Source: Lactobacillus sp. CBA3605
GTDB taxonomy: Bacteria > Bacillota > Bacilli > Lactobacillales > Lactobacillaceae
Assembly: GCF_002970915.1 (NCBI RefSeq)
Contig: NZ_CP027190.1
Span: 2,170,001-2,234,000 of the forward strand
Direction: 5' to 3'
DNA length: 64,000 nucleotides
The translations under genes were made by a program, and so were the position numbers. This document shows positions 50,150-59,711 of this stretch, one piece after another; the first letter of the stretch is position 1, and each line of letters begins with the position of its first letter. The notes below the pieces were generated by a model that ran no database searches, had not been told where the DNA came from, and was given only the letters and a program-made list of their open reading frames with translations.

Positions 50150-51160
50150 ATGTTAAAATTAGGAATCATTGGGACTAACTGGATTACGCAACAATTTATT
50201 GATGCGGCCCATGAGTCAGGTGACTGGCAACTAACAACGGTCTATTCGCGTGACTTAGACCGGGCCAAAGCATTTGCCACTAAAAATGGGGCGACGAACA
50301 CTTTTGATAACCTCGACGATTTTTTCAAGGCGGCGACTTTTGAAGCAGTCTATATCGCTTCCCCAAACAGTCTCCATTTTAGCCAAGCGCAACAAGCAAT
50401 TGAAAATGGCAAGCATGTCATTGTGGAAAAGCCAGCGGTTGCTAATCAAGCCGAATTTGAACAATTGGATGAGTGTTTAAAGGCTCATCCGCAAGTGTTA
50501 TTGTTCGAAGCGGCCCGTCAGATTCATGAAGAAAACTTCAAACGCGTGCAGGCGCAAATCGCCAAGCTTGATCAGCTTCAAGGAGCCACGTTAACTTACA
50601 TGAAGTATTCTTCACGCTATGATGCGGTACTGGCGGGGGAGGAACCGAACATTTTCTCACCTAAATTTGCGGGTGGCGCCTTGCAAGACTTAGGCGTTTA
50701 CTTGGTTTATGATGCGGTTGGTTGGTTCGGAATGCCTGATGAAGTGGCTTATTATCCGACCTTAACCAGGACTAAGGTTGATGGTAAAGGTGTCGCCGTT
50801 TTGCGTTACCCAAGCTTTACGGTTACCTTGAATGTGGGGAAGACGAGTAATTCTTATTTGTCATCCGAAATCAATGGTCTGCGCGATACAATTGTTATGG
50901 ATAATGCGGCGGAGTTAGGCCGGGTTACGTACTACGATGCTGAGGGGTTAGCCATTAATCTTGGGGTGACCCCGGATAAAAATCCGATGATCGCTGAAGC
51001 TCGTGATTTTGCGGCCGTGATTAATGATCCCATGGCTCATCAGGAAGACTATCAAGCTTGGCGACAACTCAGTCGCAATGTTAATAAACTACTATTTAAT
51101 TTACGGCAATCCGGTCAGCTTTATTTTAAGGCTACCGAACGGGATACGCCGGCTAATTAG
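50150..51160 (+). CDS. Gfo/Idh/MocA family oxidoreductase
   Basis: 336 aa NAD(P)-binding oxidoreductase. Rossmann start LGIIGTNWITQQFIDAA, catalytic-Lys motif VEKPAVANQ near residue 95, and FAGGALQDLGVYLVYDAVGWFG near 174-195. Substrate unknown. The helicase gene begins 13 bases after its stop, so the two may be co-transcribed. Confidence 0.87.
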   Translation: MLKLGIIGTNWITQQFIDAAHESGDWQLTTVYSRDLDRAKAFATKNGATNTFDNLDDFFKAATFEAVYIASPNSLHFSQAQQAIENGKHVIVEKPAVANQAEFEQLDECLKAHPQVLLFEAARQIHEENFKRVQAQIAKLDQLQGATLTYMKYSSRYDAVLAGEEPNIFSPKFAGGALQDLGVYLVYDAVGWFGMPDEVAYYPTLTRTKVDGKGVAVLRYPSFTVTLNVGKTSNSYLSSEINGLRDTIVMDNAAELGRVTYYDAEGLAINLGVTPDKNPMIAEARDFAAVINDPMAHQEDYQAWRQLSRNVNKLLFNLRQSGQLYFKATERDTPAN

Positions 51161-51172
51161 AAATGAGGAACT

Positions 51173-52519
51173 ATGTTAGACGTATTTAAAGAAAAATTCA
51201 CTGCGCAAGGTTTTACTGAGCAGTCACCAATTCAAACTGCAGTGGCGGAACCAATGGCGGCGGGAACGTCTGTCTTAGGTTTAGCACCAACCGGGTCAGG
51301 AAAAACGTTGGCATTTACTTGGCCAATGTTGGCTGGCTTAACGGTTGGGGGCGGCACCCAAGCGTTGATTTTGGCGCCTTCACAAGAACTTGCCATGCAA
51401 ACGACCGCTGTGGTCCGAGACTGGGCCCAATTAATTGATGCTAAGGTACTAGCCATTACCGGGGGCGCTAATATTAAGCGTCAATTAGAAAAGCTCAAGC
51501 AACATCCAGAAGTAGTGGTTGGGACCCCTGGTCGGGTGACTAATCTGATTGCGGATGGCAAGCTCAAGCTGGGTCATTTGAAGATGATGATTATTGATGA
51601 AGCGGACGAATTATTGACGGATGAGACGTTGGATCAAATTCGTGAAATCTTGGATGCCACCTTCGCTGAAACATTACAATTAGGTTTTTTCTCTGCCACC
51701 GAAACTAAAATTTTAGATGAATTACCACGTTGGTTTGGTCAAAAGGTTGAAAAAATTGATGTGCGGGCGATTGATCAGACCCAGGGGGTCGTTCGTCACC
51801 GCACGCTACAAGTTGGGAATCGGCATCGGGTTGAGTTGTTGAAACGGATTAGTCGGGCCGATAAGTTCCGGGCCTTAGTTTTCTTCAATAAGATGCAAGA
51901 GCTACAACACGTGGCGTTAGAATTACGGCATCAACATGTGAGTTATGTGGCTTTAACGAGTGGTCAACGCCAAGTTGAACGTGAAAAGGCTCTGCGGTTG
52001 TTCCGTCAAGGAAAAGTGGCGTTATTGTTAACGACTGACTTGGCAGCGCGTGGTTTAGATTTACCAAAGTTGCCCGCAGTGATTAACTATCAGTTGCCTA
52101 AGGATGTAACCACTTATATTCATCGTAGCGGTCGGACTGGTCGAATGGGAGCCGCTGGCTTGGTCTTGACGATGGGGGACGATCATGATGTGCGGGACTT
52201 CAAGAAGCTGATGAAGTCCACGGATTATGAGATTAAACCAGGTTATTTGGTTGATTATCAAATTGTTGATACGAAGCCCGCCAAAGTGCAACCAGTGGCA
52301 CCAGCCCAAGCGACTACCGCCACCGCAACGTCGGTTAGTGGTCAATCAGTTAAGGCTACGCCAACTGTGGTCACCGGTAAAGCTAAGCCCTTAGCAACAT
52401 CAGCACCCGCTGAATCAGCAGCACCAATAGCTAACGGGAAAAAGAAAAAAGGTCACAATAAGCATTCCAAGAAAAAAGGCATGCGGAAGAAGAATCGTGA
52501 CCGCTTCGGCGATAAGTAA
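51173..52519 (+). CDS. DEAD-box RNA helicase
   Basis: 448 aa ATP-dependent RNA helicase. Motifs: Q-motif FTEQSPIQTAVAEPM, Walker A APTGSGKT near 39-46, DEAD box IIDEADELL near 142, SAT in FFSATETKI, and the HRSGRTGRMG motif near 317. The C-terminal tail (about 365-448) is Ala/Thr-rich then strongly Lys-rich (KKKKGHNKHSKKKGMRKK), suiting RNA binding. Related to the CshB/YfmL type; likely helps ribosome assembly or cold growth. It ends 49 bases before tRNA-Arg. Confidence 0.92.
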   Translation: MLDVFKEKFTAQGFTEQSPIQTAVAEPMAAGTSVLGLAPTGSGKTLAFTWPMLAGLTVGGGTQALILAPSQELAMQTTAVVRDWAQLIDAKVLAITGGANIKRQLEKLKQHPEVVVGTPGRVTNLIADGKLKLGHLKMMIIDEADELLTDETLDQIREILDATFAETLQLGFFSATETKILDELPRWFGQKVEKIDVRAIDQTQGVVRHRTLQVGNRHRVELLKRISRADKFRALVFFNKMQELQHVALELRHQHVSYVALTSGQRQVEREKALRLFRQGKVALLLTTDLAARGLDLPKLPAVINYQLPKDVTTYIHRSGRTGRMGAAGLVLTMGDDHDVRDFKKLMKSTDYEIKPGYLVDYQIVDTKPAKVQPVAPAQATTATATSVSGQSVKATPTVVTGKAKPLATSAPAESAAPIANGKKKKGHNKHSKKKGMRKKNRDRFGDK

Positions 52520-52567
52520 TTGTAATTTATTTCAATCCGTGAGATGATACTTGACGGATTGATTTTT

Positions 52568-52640
52568 GGCCTCATAGCACAACTGGATAGGGCACCCGCC
52601 TCCTAAGCGGTTGATTCCGGTTCAAGTCCGGATGGGGTCA
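52568..52640 (+). tRNA. tRNA-Arg (anticodon CCU)
   Basis: 73 bases. Acceptor arm GGCCTCA pairs with TGGGGTC (two G-U), anticodon loop CTCCTAA with CCT, T-arm TCCGG-TTCAAGT-CCGGA. The 3' CCA is not encoded. The D-arm has one mismatch. It would read AGG codons, which are rare here. Confidence 0.9.
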
Positions 52641-52674
52641 TTGAAATCATATTTTCGATTAAGTTCACTAGTTA

Positions 52675-52712
52675 GGGTTCAATTCAATTATGAATTGGGC
52701 CTTTTTTGTTTG
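52675..52712 (+). terminator. Terminator of tRNA-Arg
   Basis: GGTTCAATTC paired with GAATTGGGCC (G-U pairs) and a T-run of six. The remaining 230 bases to the adhesin gene are very AT-rich, with several TATAAT-like words and no other structure. Confidence 0.8.
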
Positions 52713-52942
52713 AAATAAAGCAGACCGTTGTCAACAATCAAGACTTAGCCTGATTACCAATAATAGAAATCATAGAATTTTTTTAGTTATATAATGTTAT
52801 TAATTGTTATTATATGATGAATATAGACATTGTTTTAGTGATGGAATATAATGATTAAGGTAATAAACTTATAAGCACGCTAATTTAAAAGTACCGTATT
52901 GATTAATTGGGGCAGATTCAACAAATTCAGGGGGAGATACAG

Positions 52943-55900
52943 ATGTGGATGTATAGTCGACTGGTGAACACGCAAAATGAGTCAACTTGGGTAACAACTG
53001 GTGTGGTTGTCGCATTGTCATGGACAATTTTTGCTGTACAAGATCGTGTGCAAGCGGCGACAACATCCGCCTCGGTAACAACGGATACCGTTCAAAATGA
53101 TCAACAAGCTAATCAACTGCAACAAAGTGAAGTGACGCTGAAGGCGACCGAAAGTCAAGCGCCAGCTAGTGCAACCAATACTTCACAAACTAGTTCAGCT
53201 AATCTTGCGGCGAATTCGACAGCGTCTCATTCAGCGGTGGGGTCAACGGTTTCAGCGACAACGGCTAGCTCAGTTTCAGCTGGAGCGACTTCCGTCACAG
53301 CAGGTGCCTCACTCGCAACTAGTGCAACGTCGGCGGTAGCCACGTCTTCAACGGTGACCAGCAGTGCTGCGGCGGCAACCAGTGAATCGCCCCAGAGTCA
53401 GACTAGTGTCGCTACTGCCACTACTGCTGATGTTAGTGAAGCCACGTCTGAGTCTACAACCAAGGCTACGGTGGCATCAGTAACGTCAACTCAGCCTGCA
53501 ACTAGGGCCACTGCAGCGTCAGTAAAGCCAACCGCTGCGACAACCACAGCTGATGATGATGCAACCGTCGTAACGATGGCGGATGCTAATTTGTTAGCGG
53601 GCGTTAAGAGTAGCCTAGGTCTGGCGGCCGATGCTTCGTTAACAATGGGGGACATTCGGCATACCCAAAAGACCAGCATAACGATTCGTCAGACTAGTGC
53701 GGCTAATCCTGAGATTACGTCACTAACTGGTTTAGAAGCCTTGGCAGAGTTACCAACCAGTGTGAAACTTTCGTTAGAGCTAAAAATTCAGGCTGAAAAC
53801 GGGTTTGATTTGGCACCGTTAGAAAACATCAATTTCAATATACTATCCTTGTATACGCGATATTTTAGTAAAGTTGATTTAACGCCGTTAACTAAAATTG
53901 CAACGGCCAACTTACAATCCGTAACGTTAGCTGCAAGTACTACCGATATCTATGCAAACTATCATCAAAATTTTGATGGCATGACCAATACTCAGTTGGC
54001 CCAAATTAGTAGTTGGGTGACGGATTTTTTGAATAATGGTTATCAATATACCAATCCAAGTGTTTTTCGGGAAGTGAACTTATCCGGAAATTGCTTAACC
54101 GATTTTTCAGTGCTAGGTGGTATCAACCAGTCAGCGAACGTTTGGGTATTTGCCGCTGCACAGACTTATCGCAGTCCTAATCTGATTAATGTTGTGACTG
54201 GTCAGCCGCTGGTCTTCAAAGCGACCGAACAAATTGGGTTAGATGGTGAGACCCTATACCATCAAAATACGCAATCTAATAGTGTTCCTCGAAATGGTAG
54301 TGAGTGGAATCCAATTACCTATTTAGGTGATGGCGAGTATCAAATTGACGCGCCAGTCCAAACAGATGATTACCTGTCATATGGTCAATGGGGTTATTTG
54401 CATCAGGCCGACGCTGCTGGCACCTATTATTTTAGGATTCCTTATGGTCAGGGGTTGCTACTAATCACGGATGCTATGATTTACCGGCAGGCGAATTGGC
54501 AGGATAATCCTAGTATTCAAGTTAATTATTTAGATGCTACGACTGGGGAAGTGATTAAAAATCCCGAGACATTAGGGGTTAATCAAAAACTTGGTGACAC
54601 GGTGGATTTAACCCAATATACGGCTCTGACAGGTTACGATTATGTCAAAACGGATGCTGACAACTTGGTACGGACGTATACGGCTGATCCACAAACGATT
54701 AATTTGTATTTTTCGCCAGTGGCTAAGCAGGCAGCAGGTGATGTGAAGGTTCAGTATGTTGATGAAGCTGGCAACGTGTTAGCAACTGATACCGCAACCT
54801 ATCCGGCGGGGCAATGGGTCGATGAAGCCTATACAACAACGGCACGGACAATTGATGGCTATACCTTTAAAGAAATTGACAGTCATGGTTTAGCAGCCAA
54901 TGGGACATTAACGCAAGCTGGTGGGACCGTGATTTATATTTATCAAAAAGATGCGGTTATCCCAGTCGCAGATGGGCAAGTAACGATTGTTTATGTTGAC
55001 AGTACTACGGGTAAGACTTTGACTGAACAAACTATTACCGGCGCACAGGGCAGTACTAGCGAATATCAAACTGATGCCATGATTCAACATTATTTTAATT
55101 TAGGCTACGAACTGATTGAAGATGGTTTTCCCAGTGCTGGGATAGTTTTTGATGATCAAGCGCCAACTTATACGGTGCGATTGGGCCATCAAATTGTTGA
55201 TATAACTGAGACTAAGACCGTGACCCGAACCATTCATTATGTTTATGCTGACGGTACTTCGGCGGCCGCTGATAAGGTCCAGCAGCTCCTATTTACGCGA
55301 ACTGGTCAACGAGATTTAGTCGACTGGACAACCAGCTGGGCGGCTTGGCAAGCAGAACAAACGAGCTTTGCTGCTCAGACTTCGCCAGTGATTGCTGGTT
55401 ATCAAGCTGACCAGTTGACGGTGCCGTTGATGAGCGGGGTTACTGCTGATCAGGATGATAGTCAAGTTACGGTTACTTATCAGGCAATCACCGATCCTAG
55501 TACACCAGACCCGGACCCAGAGCCAACGCCGGATCCAGACCCAGACCCAGAACCAACACCGGACCCGGATCCAGAACCAACACCGGACCCGGATCCAGAA
55601 CCAACGCCAGATCCGGACCCAGAGCCAACACCAGACCCGAATCCAGAACCAACGCCGGACCCGGATCCAGAACCAACGCCAGATCCGGACCCAGAGCCAA
55701 CACCAGACCCGAATCCAGAACCAACGCCGGACCCGGATCCAGAACCAACACCGGACCCGGATCCAGAACCAACGCCAGATCCGGACCCAGAGCCAACACC
55801 AGATCCGGACCCAGAACCAACGCCGGACCCAGAGCCAAAGCCAGATCCTGCTCCAACACCGGCACCAACGCCGGATCCAATACCAGTACCAGCCTTGGAT

Positions 55901-56182
55901 TCAAAGTCAGACGCTGGTTCAAATGCCGATACAGTAAATACTGTTTTAAAGCCAGAATCCGTATTAGCGATGCCCTTAACAGCCAATACTGTTCAAGTAG
56001 TGACTAATGAGCGGCAAACTGAATTAACGCCAACGCAACCAGCCATGATACGACCGATGAAAACACAATCAGCGACGTCTTTGCCACAAACGAATGAGAC
56101 GCCGACTGGTTGGTGGGCGATGTTAGGCGGTTTACTGCTGACTTTACTTGGTTTTTCAGGTTACTGGTACCGCAAGCATTAG
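52943..56182 (+). CDS. Large cell-wall-anchored MucBP-domain adhesin (LPQTNE)
   Basis: 1079 aa from ATG 52943 behind GGGGGAG. Signal peptide about 1-38; Ser/Thr/Ala-rich low-complexity region about 40-195; leucine-rich, internalin-like domain about 210-400; MucBP or Mub-type domains near 522-592, 599-668, 678-750 and 752-850; then Pro-Asp-Glu-Thr repeats about 854-970 that may span the wall; sortase signal LPQTNE near 1047, membrane helix and RKH tail. Expected to bind mucus glycans or other surfaces. It carries the LPQTxE form typical of the L. plantarum group. Confidence 0.92.
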   Translation: MWMYSRLVNTQNESTWVTTGVVVALSWTIFAVQDRVQAATTSASVTTDTVQNDQQANQLQQSEVTLKATESQAPASATNTSQTSSANLAANSTASHSAVGSTVSATTASSVSAGATSVTAGASLATSATSAVATSSTVTSSAAAATSESPQSQTSVATATTADVSEATSESTTKATVASVTSTQPATRATAASVKPTAATTTADDDATVVTMADANLLAGVKSSLGLAADASLTMGDIRHTQKTSITIRQTSAANPEITSLTGLEALAELPTSVKLSLELKIQAENGFDLAPLENINFNILSLYTRYFSKVDLTPLTKIATANLQSVTLAASTTDIYANYHQNFDGMTNTQLAQISSWVTDFLNNGYQYTNPSVFREVNLSGNCLTDFSVLGGINQSANVWVFAAAQTYRSPNLINVVTGQPLVFKATEQIGLDGETLYHQNTQSNSVPRNGSEWNPITYLGDGEYQIDAPVQTDDYLSYGQWGYLHQADAAGTYYFRIPYGQGLLLITDAMIYRQANWQDNPSIQVNYLDATTGEVIKNPETLGVNQKLGDTVDLTQYTALTGYDYVKTDADNLVRTYTADPQTINLYFSPVAKQAAGDVKVQYVDEAGNVLATDTATYPAGQWVDEAYTTTARTIDGYTFKEIDSHGLAANGTLTQAGGTVIYIYQKDAVIPVADGQVTIVYVDSTTGKTLTEQTITGAQGSTSEYQTDAMIQHYFNLGYELIEDGFPSAGIVFDDQAPTYTVRLGHQIVDITETKTVTRTIHYVYADGTSAAADKVQQLLFTRTGQRDLVDWTTSWAAWQAEQTSFAAQTSPVIAGYQADQLTVPLMSGVTADQDDSQVTVTYQAITDPSTPDPDPEPTPDPDPDPEPTPDPDPEPTPDPDPEPTPDPDPEPTPDPNPEPTPDPDPEPTPDPDPEPTPDPNPEPTPDPDPEPTPDPDPEPTPDPDPEPTPDPDPEPTPDPEPKPDPAPTPAPTPDPIPVPALDSKSDAGSNADTVNTVLKPESVLAMPLTANTVQVVTNERQTELTPTQPAMIRPMKTQSATSLPQTNETPTGWWAMLGGLLLTLLGFSGYWYRKH
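55500..55850 (+). repeat. PDPDPEPT tandem repeats with 72-base higher-order unit
   Basis: About thirteen copies of an eight-residue unit (PDPDPEPT, 24 bases). Two copies of a larger 72-base block start at 55631 and 55703; each begins with a unit in which the second Asp is Asn (PDPNPEPT). The near-identity of the blocks suggests recent duplication and length variation. Confidence 0.88.
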
Positions 56183-56296
56183 TCAAAGTCGCAAGACTGA
56201 GATAAGAAAGTTAAGCTCAAAAGGATTCTGTGTTAATCGTTGTTGGTAACAATAAATAGGTGTGTTTGGTCAACGGTTGTTGATGGCGCACTATTA

Positions 56297-56338
56297 AAAG
56301 GAAATCAAGTCGTTTACGGATTGATTTCCTTTTTTTAT
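56297..56338 (+). terminator. Terminator after the adhesin gene
   Basis: Perfect AAAGGAAATCAA/TTGATTTCCTTT stem with T-run. Confidence 0.9.
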
Positions 56339-56345
56339 TTTACAC

Positions 56346-56388
56346 AAAAAATTGGGTGTTAATGAAATTCCATCAACACCCAATTTTG
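56346..56388 (-). terminator. Terminator of the ABC-2 exporter operon
   Basis: Near-perfect AAAATTGGGTGTT/AACACCCAATTTT stem; the A-run on the left gives T on the minus strand. Confidence 0.88.
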
Positions 56389-56404
56389 TAGAACTAATGT
56401 AAAA

Positions 56405-58015
56405 TCAAGCGCCAATCACCATGTCACGGTGACGGTAGCCAATCCAGCCAATTATCATTAACCCAATACTGATTAAGGTAATGGTGATAAAAGTTGGACC
56501 ATCAAAGTTAGCAATCGGTAATCGTGGCAACCAAGTTTGAATGGCAGTTTTAGCGAACCAATCGGGTAGCTGCAACAGTTTACCGAAGTAGTTGAGTGCA
56601 AAGGCATAGCCCAGATAGACGTAACTGATTTTACTGAGGCGTGGGTACCAACCTAACAAAAAGCTGGTCAGACCGAGTATAAATAACACACTAGGAAAGA
56701 GGTTAAAACCTGCTGCCCAAAAATCGGTTAATGTCAGTGTCGTATGCGATAAGCTATGCAAAGCAACCGCACCTAAACTTGTTGTGGCAATCACGGTGCC
56801 AATGAGGCCAGTGACTAAAGCCAGCCCCAGTGTCGACCAATATAATTGACCACGACTGATTTTAGTGGCGAAGAGTTGATCCAAATGACCACGATTTTCT
56901 TCAGTGAAGAGCTTGATCATAATCATAATTGGCGGAATGGCAACTAACGCTAACATGACCAGCATAATGGTGCTTGTAAAGGCGGCTTCGATGGACTGGT
57001 TAGCGGCAGTGAAAACTTGTTTGATTAAAGGATTGCTAGTGATAAACGTGTGTAAGTCACCGTAAATGGATCCATAAGCCGCACCCATGACGATAAAGCC
57101 TAGTAGCCAACTTATTAGTGGTCCTCGATTCAAACGCCAGCTAAGCCCGGGAATTGAACGTAAGGTTATTCCGGCATGTGCGCGGCCAGCGAATTCTGGT
57201 AAGAAACCTGCGCCCATATCGCGATGACTACCGAGAATAAAGGCGATGATGATGAGAATGGCACTAAAGCCCAGACTATACCAGAGCGGTAACCAGTTGT
57301 TATGTGTAAAAGGGGCAGTGAGGTAGATCCAACTCATGGGATTAAACCACGACGCCTGTAAATGACTAATATCTGTGCCGGCACGACTTAAATAAAGCAG
57401 GCCAATAATGCCTAATGAGGTGCCGGTAGCGCCGGCCGCCGTTGGCATTAATTGAGCACAAACGAGTGCCAAGCTCGCACCTAGTATGCCAGCTAAGGCG
57501 AGGGCACCGCCGAATAACAGCGCCCCGGCTAACGTGATTGATTTAACGCCAAAGCTAACCATCACGCTAGCCGTTAACAAGCCTAATAGGCCATTGATGA
57601 CAATGGTTTCTAAAATAATAGCCAACGCATTCGCTTGTCGACCAACCTGATAAGAACGCACGAGTTCGGTTAAGCCGCGTTCTTCTTCTTGGCGAGTATG
57701 GCTAATCACGTGTAAGGCGGCAATAATCATAGCGAATAAGCCACAGAATAAGAGCATTTCATTTGCATACATCGCGCCTATCGTATAATTGGCAGCGTGT
57801 TTGATGGGTGTGGGCCCAACCATCGCAATCATTGCTGGGTTTTGCATGGTGAGATACATGCCGCGCAAGCCCTGACCTTGACTGATTGCTTTGAAAGCGG
57901 GAACATAGGCTCCTGAAAATAGCCCCAGCCCGATGACCCAGACGATTATCTTTTGCCAATCTCGACGGACGGCTTGCCAACATAATTGTGGCCAACGACC
58001 AAAACTTTCTTGCAT
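56405..58015 (-). CDS. ABC-2 type exporter permease
   Basis: 536 aa with about twelve hydrophobic segments in two halves of six, as in polyketide-antibiotic/tetronasin-type export permeases. It has no ATPase motif; the ATPase is encoded immediately upstream (12 bases). Likely exports an antibiotic, peptide or lipid. The start ATG 58015 follows AGGAGGG. Confidence 0.87.
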   Translation of the reverse strand: MQESFGRWPQLCWQAVRRDWQKIIVWVIGLGLFSGAYVPAFKAISQGQGLRGMYLTMQNPAMIAMVGPTPIKHAANYTIGAMYANEMLLFCGLFAMIIAALHVISHTRQEEERGLTELVRSYQVGRQANALAIILETIVINGLLGLLTASVMVSFGVKSITLAGALLFGGALALAGILGASLALVCAQLMPTAAGATGTSLGIIGLLYLSRAGTDISHLQASWFNPMSWIYLTAPFTHNNWLPLWYSLGFSAILIIIAFILGSHRDMGAGFLPEFAGRAHAGITLRSIPGLSWRLNRGPLISWLLGFIVMGAAYGSIYGDLHTFITSNPLIKQVFTAANQSIEAAFTSTIMLVMLALVAIPPIMIMIKLFTEENRGHLDQLFATKISRGQLYWSTLGLALVTGLIGTVIATTSLGAVALHSLSHTTLTLTDFWAAGFNLFPSVLFILGLTSFLLGWYPRLSKISYVYLGYAFALNYFGKLLQLPDWFAKTAIQTWLPRLPIANFDGPTFITITLISIGLMIIGWIGYRHRDMVIGA

Positions 58016-58027
58016 TTTAGGTCCCTC

Positions 58028-58909
58028 CTAGTCCTGATAATGTCGCATGAATAAGTCTTCAAGCGTCGGCGGCGTGGAAGTAAAGGTTTTAACATCAAAT
58101 TTGGTTGCGGTTAATAAAACGGTGTTAAGAGCCTCGTTATCGACTGAAAAAGTGGTGTGTGTACCTTTTTGGACCCAATCATGCACGCCGGGTAGAGCTT
58201 GTAAGCTGCTTGAATCTTGTGCCGTGACCATCGTAATCGTGGCCCGAGTTAAATGCCGGAGTTGGGCGAGTGATCCGGATTCAACGATGGTGCCTTTACG
58301 AATGATGACGACCTTATCCGCTAGCCGTTCGACTTCACTTAAAATGTGTGAGGATAGCAAGATGGCTTTGCCAGCGGCTTTTAGTTGGGCCACCTCTGCT
58401 TGAAAAACAGCCTCCATCAAGGGGTCTAACCCAGAAGTGGGTTCATCAAAAATATAGAGGTCAGCGTCGACTGATAAGGCGGCAATCAAGCCAACTTTTT
58501 GGCGATTCCCTTTAGAGTAATTTTTTGCTTTTTTCTTTGGATCAAGTTCAAAGCGTTTAATGAGTGCATCCCGCTTTTCGGGGTGACCGTGGCCGTGTAG
58601 CCGCATGAATAGGTCGATAATTTCGCCACCGGTAAGATTGCCCCAAAGCGCAACGTCACCGGGGACGTATGCGACGTGCTGATGGATTTTCACGCTATGT
58701 TGCCAGACATCTTCGCCAAAAATTGTAACGTCACCGGCATCGCGATTGATAATTCCTAATAGGGTGCGAATCGTGGTCGATTTACCGGCCCCATTCGGTC
58801 CAATAAACCCCACCACTTCACCGGCATTAACGGTAAAATTAATATCTTTTAGCGCTTGAAATTTGCCAAACTTTTTTTGTAGTCCTTGGATGTTAACAAT
58901 TGCTGTCAT
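58028..58909 (-). CDS. ABC transporter ATP-binding protein
   Basis: 293 aa from ATG 58909 behind AGGGAG (the upstream TTG reading is rejected because the box lies inside it). Walker A GPNGAGKST near 41-49, signature YSKGNRQKV near 134 (a Lys-containing variant, SKGNRQK), Walker B LYIFDEPTSGLDP and a C-terminal extension typical of antibiotic exporters. First gene of the pair with the permease. Confidence 0.92.
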   Translation of the reverse strand: MTAIVNIQGLQKKFGKFQALKDINFTVNAGEVVGFIGPNGAGKSTTIRTLLGIINRDAGDVTIFGEDVWQHSVKIHQHVAYVPGDVALWGNLTGGEIIDLFMRLHGHGHPEKRDALIKRFELDPKKKAKNYSKGNRQKVGLIAALSVDADLYIFDEPTSGLDPLMEAVFQAEVAQLKAAGKAILLSSHILSEVERLADKVVIIRKGTIVESGSLAQLRHLTRATITMVTAQDSSSLQALPGVHDWVQKGTHTTFSVDNEALNTVLLTATKFDVKTFTSTPPTLEDLFMRHYQD

Positions 58910-58950
58910 TATCAGCACTCCCTTCAAAACGTACCTAATTGATGAATCCC

Positions 58951-58981
58951 ATCATAGTCATTATTGACTCACTAGTCAATA
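58951..58981 (-). promoter_or_regulatory. Promoter with overlapping operator for the ABC-2 exporter
   Basis: On the minus strand, TTGACT and TATGAT are separated by exactly 17 bases (plus-strand 58974-58979 and 58951-58956). The -35 is within a perfect 8-bp inverted repeat TATTGACT-CACT-AGTCAATA (58962-58981), a shape typical of TetR-family operators. No regulator gene is adjacent. Confidence 0.72.
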
Positions 58982-59074
58982 GCGATCAAAAAAATAATAA
59001 CCCGATTGTCAGCTTACCTGATAAAGGCGAACAAACCTTAGCAGTAGCTGATTGTTGCGGCCACCGTACAGGTA

Positions 59075-59118
59075 TAAAAAAACCGCATGTGAGAGCTTAT
59101 CTCAACACGCGATTTTTT
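59075..59118 (-). terminator. Terminator after the usp gene
   Basis: CGCATGTGAGAG against CTCAACACGCG with mismatches, and a T-run on the minus strand. Confidence 0.75.
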
Positions 59119-59130
59119 GGTTAAGGTGAA

Positions 59131-59571
59131 TTAGCGAATAACGGTCACTGTGCATGGTGCTTGGTCGACAACATAGCTTGTAGTTGAGCCGACTGCCACT
59201 CGATGTGGGGAATCTTTGCCAGTTGCGCCCATCACGATCAGCTCAATGTCAGGGTGTTGCTTGGCATAATCACGAATGGACCGTTTCGGGTTGCCATAGG
59301 TAATTTCGGTTTTAAAAACAGGAACGGGGGTGGTCGCCACAAATTGTTGGCGGTCATGCATGTCGGCCCGAGCATGTGCGGCTTCGGCATCTAGTAGTTC
59401 ATTGAGGACCGGATCTAAAGCTGGCGCATGGTAGGCATTATCATCAACCACATAAAGTGCGGTTAAGTTAGCGTGATGGCGTTGCGCAATGTTCACGGCG
59501 GCTTCAAAGGCCACCTGAGCTTGGGCGGAACTGTCAACGGGAACTAAAATGTGTTTGTAGTTGTTAGGCAT
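59131..59571 (-). CDS. Universal stress protein, UspA family
   Basis: 146 aa from ATG 59571 behind GGAGGTGGG (GTG 59580 lies inside the box). ATP-binding Usp motif present: VMGATGKDSPHRVAVGSTTS (G-2x-G-9x-GS pattern) near 111-130, and the N-terminal HILVPVDSSAQAQVAFEAAV. Cytosolic nucleotide-binding protein of stress responses; no clear operon partner. Confidence 0.93.
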   Translation of the reverse strand: MPNNYKHILVPVDSSAQAQVAFEAAVNIAQRHHANLTALYVVDDNAYHAPALDPVLNELLDAEAAHARADMHDRQQFVATTPVPVFKTEITYGNPKRSIRDYAKQHPDIELIVMGATGKDSPHRVAVGSTTSYVVDQAPCTVTVIR

Positions 59572-59711
59572 GCTGCCCACCTCCAGTAATTTCTTTTTAT
59601 CATACCTGATGTGATGCTACTTGGAAAGTTAAATGCATTTTTTAGTGATTTTAGTAGGCAGCGTCAATGGGGTAGCGTATATTTAAAACAGTTGAGGGGA
59701 GGAAGCAACGG

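Noticed and set aside
55455..55937. Gln/Arg-rich frame on the plus strand over the same repeats
   Set aside because: Same repeat effect in another frame; no ribosome binding site.
55480..55986. Long Gly/Ser-rich frame on the minus strand over the adhesin repeats
   Set aside because: It is the reverse reading of the PDPEPT repeats; simple repeats keep several frames open and there is no start signal.
58939..59124. 61-codon frame between the exporter and usp genes
   Set aside because: Crosses the exporter operator and the usp terminator; no ribosome binding site.
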